This document shows positions 55,601-64,000 of a stretch of 64,000 bases of DNA, piece by piece. This DNA is from Tubulanus polymorphus (lineage: Eukaryota > Nemertea > Palaeonemertea > Tubulaniformes > Tubulanidae), in the NCBI RefSeq assembly GCF_964204645.1, contig NC_134026.1, forward strand, positions 29,158,650-29,222,649, in the 5' to 3' direction. The translations under genes were made by a program, and so were the position numbers. A model generated the notes under the pieces. That model saw only the letters and a program-made list of their open reading frames with translations. It was not told where the DNA came from and ran no database searches. The stretch's first letter is position 1; every line of letters starts with the position of its first letter.

Positions 55601-58600
55601 AATCCAGAAACACATTGAAAGCGACCCGTTTAATTGCCTTCAATCCATTCCATCCGGAAGGAGTAAATGTTAAATTCACTTGTACATCGCCTGATGAAAC
55701 CATTGCAACTTGCCAGGAGGCATCCATTTTCTTGTTTTTGTCTTCCTGAAATTAGAAGTTGATGGACCCGATGCAACATGCATAAGCGATAAAAGATACG
55801 GGACATAATTTGCCCAATCAATTACCTGGTTACTGTGAAATACAGTACAGTTTCTATACATCGGCCGTGACTTATCAACTTTGTAATGTATCACAGTGTC
55901 CAGACCAGGAATAGATAGTTTCGTATGAGAGCGCTCGGGTGTCCAATCCTTTACCAGTTTCATATCATGACCAAACCCTTTCTAAACAAAGATACAAAGT
56001 TTGTGAAATAAACGGTTGCAATTGGTCACAAATGCTCTGTATTTTCAACTCACCAGTTTGACGATATCGAGTATAATTTGTTCATACTCATGATCCAAAT
56101 ACAACGTCCTATTTGTTGTCAAATACGGATGCTTGAAATGTGCTTGTTTTGTCCACAGATTTCGATGCAAATTACCAGAATCTTGGATTTAGAAGAGAAG
56201 GCGCAATGTTGCTTTAAATTGCAGGTTTGATATCTAAAACCGCAAGAATCACTTTAAACAAACTCCATACCTCGATAATTGAAGTTGAGGAATTCAATAG
56301 GCGAAAATCCATCGCCAGTCACTTTAAACTGCATGCTGGAATCTGGATTCATAGATACTTCTACATTCACATTAGACCGATATAACGCACTGTCCAGGAA
56401 GTGAATGAAGTTGATTTTACGCGGATTTCTCTGAAGATCGACGAACGCGTACCAGCGTAGACGTTTCTTCTTATTGATGTTGTTGATAGTCATGTTGTAC
56501 ATGGCAAGCACGTCATTGTTCTTATTGATGATATCAGAATCAAGATGAAGTTCAGTCTCGAGATGAGAACTTGATATAGATAGATGCAGTGCGTGACTAG
56601 GAGTAAAAATAGATAAGAACAGATTTGACGACACCGATGTATTGTAGTCATCGCTCAATTTCTTCCGTCAAACCTGCATTCGGCTTACCTGTTTCTCAGG
56701 CTGTGTGCCTTTGTATCATTGACATATTGTCCATTAGACTTATAATAATGGTAGTATCCACCGTAAGGATAAGTGAACATAAGATCCCACGTATATGTCA
56801 GCGCCAATCTCTGATTTCTTCGCTTCAATTTCAAAGTGTTGTTACGGAATGAGAATGTGAGGCCGACTTCCCAAGAATTATCGTCAACTGGTGTCAATTC
56901 TTGATTTTCCATTATAGAATCCTAAGCCATACATAGTACATACTCAAGAGCTAACTTACGTAGATTTAACGATAGAATACAGAATCAAAGGGGCAAATTA
57001 TCAAATGTTAACGTACCTGCTCAACCGTAGATGTTATCCTGTTTGTAGTTTGAGTGTTGTTAATTTCTGAGCTGATGCGCTCTCCAAATTGTCGGATATG
57101 AGCATGGCTGTTATGACCTTAAAGGAAAAGTGAAATCTATTGCCAGTATTCCAAAATCCATGAGAAAAAACAGAACCTAAGATATTTCCTATATTGATAA
57201 TTCCTCTGAGGCTTGTGGTAAAAACTCACCCAAAAAGAATCCTTCAACATTGGATACAACACTTTGTCCAAACTGTCTCAGCCGATTAGCTCCCTTGGCA
57301 ACCTGACTTTTCAGATATCTTCTCATTCGGCGGAAATTACTTTTAATCGCTGGCAAAGATCGTCGTTTTCTTGCCGAAGTCTATAGAATTTAAGAAAGGT
57401 TTTATGTGGGCTGATAAACTAAATGGGTTGGGCACAAAATGCACATATAAACTAGACGTCCATGGACACATATACGAACCTGTGTTTTTCTTGTATAGAC
57501 AACAGAAAAATCAAGATCGACGTGAGTTTCAGATGAATTTCTGGTTGCATTAAACAACCATTGCCATGTAGGTCTACGTATCAATGCTGTGTATGTAATT
57601 TGAAACGTATCATTGTCAGTTGCCTTGTTTTTTGAACCACGAACAAGCATATTTTGCTGAAGAAGGGAAAATCGAGATGTTTATTCATTCACGAAAACAC
57701 GTTTTACAGTTTGTACTTAGAACCTACCTGGTGATTTCGTTGTAACCAGTTTATATCGAATTCAACACCATTTCTGATGACATCTCCAGATACTCGAATG
57801 TTTTGTCCTAAATAACAAAATGTTTCCTGAAAGTTTATAGATGTGCTGCACTTTCACTTATAAAGTTCAAAGATACTTACCAGGATATACAATGAATAAT
57901 GCAGCATGGTGAGAATCAGGCTGTCTATTTGGTTGACGTGGATTCTGTAGAATTATCTGAATGTATCCTTTACTTATATGACCAGTAGATGCTGCTTCTG
58001 TCGGACGAGGGTGTAAACTGTACATGAACGAATTTACATGCGGACTACAAACAAGAACAAGTTTATTCTTTTAGTATTTAAATGCATAGCCCCAAGAATG
58101 CTTCGTACAAATCGCAGGAAAAATTACCAGTAATATGATATATCCAATCTCGTATCAACGGACATTCCAATTTGATGTAGTGAGGAACCTTTCAAACTAA
58201 GTTTAGTATCCAGTAATGACATGTTAAGTGTGACATCGACCGGGAAAGTTAACAGTCGTTCAGCTAAAGGATGTAGATTCGAAGGTGGATGAAGTTTTTT
58301 CCTCTTAAAATAAAAACTCATTCATATAAATGGAAAAAGATCAAATCAAAAGATTGACGATAGGAAAATTAATCATTTTCTTAAGATACCTTGTAAACAA
58401 ATTCAAACAGTTTGTTGTTGGAGGCGTAGACATTGGTAACAAACGAATGTCCATACGTTTTCTGATCAGAGTTTGTATGAAATTTGCTGAAAATCATTAA
58501 CTGTTTGTACTCGGGAATATTCAATCGAATTTCATAATCTTTCTTTGTCGAACTCCAGGTTACAAACAAATTCACATTTCTCTGAAGAACAGACCCTGAA

Positions 58601-61600
58601 ATCATGAGATAAAATCCTGATAAAAACACCGATCAACATTGAACGTTGAAGCAATACGCTGTTGTACGGTTTTTACCTGGAGTGCTGAACTTGATGTCAA
58701 AATTCTGTAAACCATTCTTATTTTTCTTCCATAATCCACCGCTTTCTTTCTCATATTTGGCAAGAAATTGATAACTTTCAATACTATAAAACGATAAAGG
58801 GCAAAAAAGTAAACATGATTCAAGAAAAACGTGAGAAAAACAGTGTCGTTGTACTGACCTTTTCTCGGGTATGAATTGAACATTCATAGAAGATGGCGAC
58901 TTCATTAAATCTGCTATATTATGTGGTTTTGATGTGAAGGAGAACAGACTGCAAAACTTCATTCCAAAGATGTGGTAAGCGGATTGCGGTGTACAATGTG
59001 TCGATGGTTGTTGTAACTGGTTTACAGACACTGCTTGACCATTGTTTATCAGTTGCAATGTTGTCCTAAAATCCATGTAAAGTTATATCTTATTCGTAGT
59101 TAGCGCATGAATTTGGACATGATACAAGTTTAAACTCACCCAATATTTAGGATATCCTGCGAATGTTTCGGGTTGAGGATTTCCAATTTCCAATTTTTCA
59201 ATTCCATTTGGAAATTCGACTTGAAATCGAATGCCAATTGTGCTTTACTAAGTCTTTTAGCTCCAGAAACATGTAAATCTCTTATAGATATCAACATCTC
59301 GCTAATTCCAGACAATATTCCACTACAAAAATCAGAATCAAAATGAGAATAAGTAGATTTGAGCTCAACAAACACTAAGAACAGAGGAAACCGTTACAAT
59401 CAAAGGATTTACCTTGTTTTTAAATTCGCAGATCCAAATAAACCACGAGGTATTGAAAGAATAGGATTCACTCCATTTGCTTGAAAGTTGGCGTTGATAG
59501 CCATAATACCATAAATAGTATGTCTCCAGTTAATGGGGATTCCGAGAGGTGAAATAAATATCCCTGAATGATGGAGATGTTTAGTTGCTTTACTGAATGA
59601 ATAATCAGCACCATTTTCCAGTTTCTGTACAAGTGATCGAAGATTAAGTATTTTCTTGAAAATGTTTCCATCGCCCCGTAAATTTTCGATCTTTTCCTTC
59701 AGCCAATTCAAATCATTGAGTTGTCCATACATTATTTCTTCGCCTGAAATTGCAGAATTTTGTGAGAAAATACGTAGATTTGTGACAAGAAAAATACGAA
59801 ATATGTATGGTGAAAATGGACCTTACCCATTATTCTTATATAACAAGTTATATCCGCCTTGACTTCCCTGCTTACATCCTCGTCTATTTCAACCAGGTTA
59901 TCAACTATTTCATTGCGTAAATTCGAAAAGTTCGGATCGATTTTAGACGCGAAATTCTGCCTCGTTTTTAGTGGAAATCCGAATGTGTGCAGTAATTGTC
60001 TCAATTCAGGAAAACGATCGAGTATCGAATTCAACGTCGACTCCCATCCTGTAATTACAGCGATATTGTAAACAACCTTAAAACATGGAGAGAATAAGTC
60101 ATAATGAATATAAGATGATCAGTGAATTACAAACCTAACAAATTCACACCGAGCTGCGCAACATTCAAACGTCTTCCTTCTTTATCTATAGTTATATTTA
60201 GTGAAGTTGAACGCGGTATGAAACTCGCAGGATCATAGAGAATATCAGCATCGATCGATCCGCTGACTTCTGAGTGAAATATCGGTAATTTGATTGATTT
60301 TGTCCAGTGAATGTTGTGAGACAGTCGTCGACCTGACCAGTCAATCTCGGGTAAATATACGTCATCTTGTTTCATGCAACTTTCGATCAATTCCTTCAAC
60401 CTGTAATATTGATTATCCCCGAACAGATATCAACAGGTTTGTTCGCCCTAAGACCTAGTCACCAGCGCACCTTACCTGGGATTTGTATTAGATGATAGGA
60501 TATTATTCAAGTGAGAAGTAATGAAAGCTCGGACTTGCGAACTCTTCTCCAGTTTCAGCATTGATAATATTGGTTTTATATATTTCCGTTCCGTTTGTTT
60601 CATCAGTATCAAATATGACTCGATTCTCGAGTGATAATGTAATTTATAATCTACAACCATTTCCAATAACTGACTTAGATCAGACTGGGGTAAAACCATT
60701 TTACGCATTGCCTGCAAAATACGAATTAACAAAGTGTAAGATATTAGTCAGGAACCTGGCTGTGGTTTCATGATCGGATATCTTCACGAACCATAGGCCC
60801 ATCCGACTAAAAATGCTTACCACCAACGATTAGGTAACTAACTGATATAAACAACACTAAATTATTCTTTACGTTTTCTCCTGTTTAATTGAAGATTTAT
60901 CAAAATAATATTGGGCATCATTTGTATCAGTATGAAATGACCTATCTATATATCATGTTCAATCTTACATAATTTTTTTGCAATTTTAATGATTTTAGTA
61001 AATCAATACATTCAAGATATTCACAAGATTTTCTCACATTCGTATATCTATCTGGTGTTAATACAGACCTGTAATGCAGCTACAGATACGTTCAATGGAA
61101 CGTGGTCATTCCTGCTACATTTCATCAGTTTATTGACAGCAGAAGTGGAATATTGAGCTGCAATCCCCATATTACCAATACTCTGAAATATCCACACAAA
61201 TATCACATATCCTAGTAATGCCATATTTTCCTAATGCAATAACTGAATCGAATTTCATCCATACTTTTAATGCTATCAATGTACGTTGTTCTTTCTTAAC
61301 TCTTTCTTCGTGATTCACGGTTGAATGATAGCAATTCAATCCTAACACTGATGCCTGGTAGTTGACCACATTTAGTAAGTCTGCGTCCAGCTAATCAAAG
61401 AATAACATCATAAACGTCTCGATAGTTAGAAAAATTAGTTATCTCGTTTCAGAGAGATGTTGCTGTACAAACCGTTTGACTGTTGATGGTATTGTGATAT
61501 TTTGATATCAATGTTCCTAGTGACAGCCAGCAAGCTCTTGTATCGCGCATCTTACAGACCTCCTACAACATGAATGTTCACGTCAGAATGGAGTGAATAA

Positions 61601-64000
61601 TCCTTGTTCTCTTGAATTGGATGTTTCAAAAACTTACGAATGATTTCAAAACGATTTGTTTCGATATTTTTCTTCTGAAAGCCAAGTCGTATAAGAAGAA
61701 GTCAACTCTTGATCCGGTAATGTACCGATTGAAGACAACATTCAGATATGCATGGTTACAGTCAACCGTCTGACAGGAAACTAAAGCATCTATCAGATAG
61801 TTCTGTCTTTCGGTCTGAAATTTTGAAAATTTCCGTTGAAGATAAGTAATGTATGTACAAAATAAGCCTATAATGACTATCAATTAATTAAACAAAACCT
61901 TTTTACGCTTCGTGCATGCGGTACATGGCCATTTCTCCTGTAGATATCTCCACAACTCCTCCTTAGATAATTTTGTGAATTCAGTCACCAATTGATGCAG
62001 AATTTCGACGGTATTTTCGCTGATTTGGTCCTGTGAACTGGTTAGTAGTTTTTCTAATAATAGATCGATGTTTTCTCTATTCTCGGTATCAGTCTCTTGG
62101 TACTGAATGTTGGTTATCACGCGATTTGTTAAATCTCTATTCAGGTATGCGTTACTGTATGGAACGACAACTTGTAAATGTATTTCTTGCCTGAAATATT
62201 TCGATAAATATTTTCATACTATACGAACAACAGATATATCTATATTTGATTGGAGGAAATGAGAACGGTAATACCGAGTTTGAATGTTGATACCAGCGAC
62301 TCCTGAATTTAGACTACTTCCAGATACGATACTGTTACAGATTACAGACTTCAACTTTTGATCTTCGGTATTAAACGTGTATTGGCAACTATTGTTACTG
62401 TGTTCATTTTTAATCTAAAAAATAGAGATCGCAATTACGTTGATATTCATAGTTGTTGATTGATTGTCGGTACATCATTTAATGATATGAACTACCTGTA
62501 TTTCACTGTCATAGTTACATGACGTTAGGGCTGTAATTGTAGTGATAATCGTTGCATCATCTCGTAGTTCCCGACGTGATTTTATCTCACATACTCCGTA
62601 TACTGTACTCTGAAAATAATGTCATCTTGTTTCGATTGGAGTTATGAGCGAATCGGAATGTAAGAACACACGCAATATAAGTACGATTGTTTGTATTCTA
62701 CCTGTTTAAAGGCAGCAGGGTCAGGTTTACTGATGATATCTTGGGGTAGTTGTAACGTTGATAATATCCCACGTTTTATATTGAGGATATGAGATAACTC
62801 GCCCTCGTGTGCGACTATTGTGGTTATCATTCCTTCTTGCTGTTGGAAATGTAAATCGTATCTGAAATTTCACGGAATTCAATCGCAAATTAAAAAAAAG
62901 ATATTTGAGCATTGTATGTGTGTAATGATGAAAAAAGTTTTGATATATTTTTCTTGTACCTTGTTTTGCCTCGATTGTAAACATAAATTAACAATTAGTA
63001 CAAAAATGACTATTTTTGATAAATCATCAATTAATCGTTTGTCTTAGTTTATTTTTTCTCTGACACTAATCTAACCTAGAATATTACCACAGAAAACACA
63101 GTATTAATTTTTATTTCGTTTCAAACTCTGGCCCGTCGACCACTGACTGATCAGTCGCACAGGGAATGATCTCCATTCTAGTAAATAAGTAAAAAAAATA
63201 AACTACAGCCTAACGAATCACCGCGTGAAGATTTGATCGTTTGGACTTTGATATGCCAATCATAACACTCAGAACTTAATCTTTGAACGATTCTTCAAAT
63301 TGTGTTTTAATTCCAGTAAAAAGTAGTTGTTTTTTTAGAATTTGTTGATCACCGGCTACTACGCTGGTTTTTTGAGGATTTTCATATACCAACCGTTGCA
63401 TAAGAGAGTCAAATGTATCTGATTTTTCTGTTGGTTGATAATGCAACCCTCGTTTTTCTAGTAATTGACATTCTGAAGTCTGAAATACAATTAAATTACC
63501 TAAAAATGTATACGATTAATGAAACTAGAATGAAATAAAAAGATTCCCTTCCTTTAAACACATGGTAAGTTGTGTATTGAAAGTTCACTGTCATTCTGTC
63601 GCTTCACGAACAACAGCTATTAGGCTAAACAAAAATGATACCTTGTTTCTCCGCAGCGGCCGGGTCATTTTTGTAAAATATGATAAAATTTATAAACAGT
63701 TCATTTCTATAGCGGCCGGGTCTGTTATGGTGAAATTGATCACGATTTAAAAAAAGTAATGTATAGGGTAGATAGGCGGCCGGCCGGGTCAACATTTAAG
63801 CTCAGCAGAGCGGAGAAACAAGGTATCAATTTTTTTTAGCCTTATTATGGACATTTAAGCATTTACCCTTTTGAAGATGGATGGATCATTTTGATACATA
63901 CCACTAGTTTCATTTCACATGGTTGGATCGCTATCACTTGGATACTCGCACAGTGAACACGTAATGAAGATGTGTTTGCATTTTGCGAATCATGCCACGA
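52606..64000 (-). CDS. Large lipid transfer protein, ApoB/apolipophorin type, 5' partial, with VWD and vWA-like C-terminus
   Basis: Secreted large lipid transfer proteins (apolipophorin, ApoB, vitellogenin, MTP) carry lipids through body fluid. The gene runs off the right edge. Exon 63902 to beyond 64000 has a Cys-containing beta strand (LRVHCASIQVIAI). Exon 63394-63479 ends SLMQR and splices with CG|GTTGGT to the exon ending at about 62701. Together they give QRYDLHFQQQEG and ELSHILNIKRGILSTLQLP, matching the ApoB beta-barrel (SRYELKL...EG, YILNIKRGI). The helical domain follows (SSQVRAFITSHLNNIL like ApoB VKNFVASHIANIL), then the lipid-sheet region (SVSGSIDADILYDPASFIPR) and many beta-rich exons. 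A VWD domain starts at about 54880 (ALIFGTGHVYTFDGLLYEHQ) and ends near 54250 (LGLLGTNDNE), followed by a C8/TIL-like Cys-rich stretch, a vWA-like domain (about 53630-52900, ADVVFVIDEYSNY, INWGLVSYGS) and a terminal exon with WCRVCECYQ and CRWAKC ending at TGA 52606-52608. The signal peptide lies outside the window. Exons are numerous; the total length was not summed. Confidence 0.88.

Noticed and set aside
63277-63480. Possible C-terminal exon of a separate minus-strand gene, ending at a stop at 63277
   Set aside because: A donor at 63394/63393 in phase 2 joins it to the next lipid transfer protein exon and restores the ApoB-like QRYDLHF...EG block; the stop lies in the intron.

Overview
This is a 64 kb piece of animal (metazoan) nuclear DNA. 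The evidence is GT-AG introns of roughly 80-500 bp, AT-rich intergenic DNA, many short non-autonomous transposon-like elements, and genes for cilia, THO mRNA export, the TRIC channel, KLF factors and lipoprotein. An invertebrate bilaterian is likely, because single genes stand where vertebrates have paralogue pairs (ATAD2/ATAD2B, KLF10/KLF11, TMEM38A/B) and because a very large ApoB/apolipophorin-type lipid transfer protein is present. A marine lophotrochozoan would fit, but the phylum cannot be fixed from this sequence alone.

Layout. The nine genes alternate strand without exception. (1) TMEM38-like TRIC cation channel, minus, about 1.1-3.8 kb, 3' end missing, with two alternative first exons. 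(2) ATAD2/ATAD2B-type AAA+ bromodomain protein, plus, 5.2-14.3 kb. (3) SLC35B3, PAPS transporter of the Golgi, minus, 20.0-21.9 kb. (4) THOC1, plus, 22.4-26.5 kb. (5) CPLANE1, ciliogenesis effector, minus, 27.0-43.6 kb. (6) KLF10/11-type zinc finger factor, plus, 44.8-46.7 kb. (7) PIF1 helicase, minus, 47.8-50.6 kb. (8) TTC33, plus, 51.2-52.2 kb. (9) Large lipid transfer protein (ApoB/apolipophorin type), minus, 52.6 kb to the right edge, 5' end missing. The exon chains read for ATAD2, SLC35B3, THOC1, KLF, PIF1 and TTC33 all give a total length divisible by three and end in a stop, which supports those models. The pattern makes four head-to-head pairs with start codons 0.56-1.5 kb apart (possible shared promoters) and four tail-to-tail pairs.

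The 14.3-20.0 kb stretch has no convincing gene. It is a repeat reservoir: a MITE with TTA duplications, a 170-bp foldback followed by a five-unit minisatellite, and a run of consecutive perfect or near-perfect palindromes. Other mobile DNA includes two copies of a TTAA-flanked piggyBac-like MITE (2.1 and 23.4 kb), several terminal-inverted-repeat elements in CPLANE1 and ATAD2 introns, and a tRNA-derived SINE.

Most of the genes are ordinary conserved housekeeping or cilia genes with no shared pathway. The more unusual points are exon-level innovations: duplicated first exons in the TRIC gene, a tandem exon duplication in the KLF gene, possible in-frame cassette microexons in ATAD2, and a vWA-like domain plus Cys-rich tail at the end of the lipid transfer protein. 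I found no CRISPR array, rRNA, functional tRNA or clearly novel multigene system.
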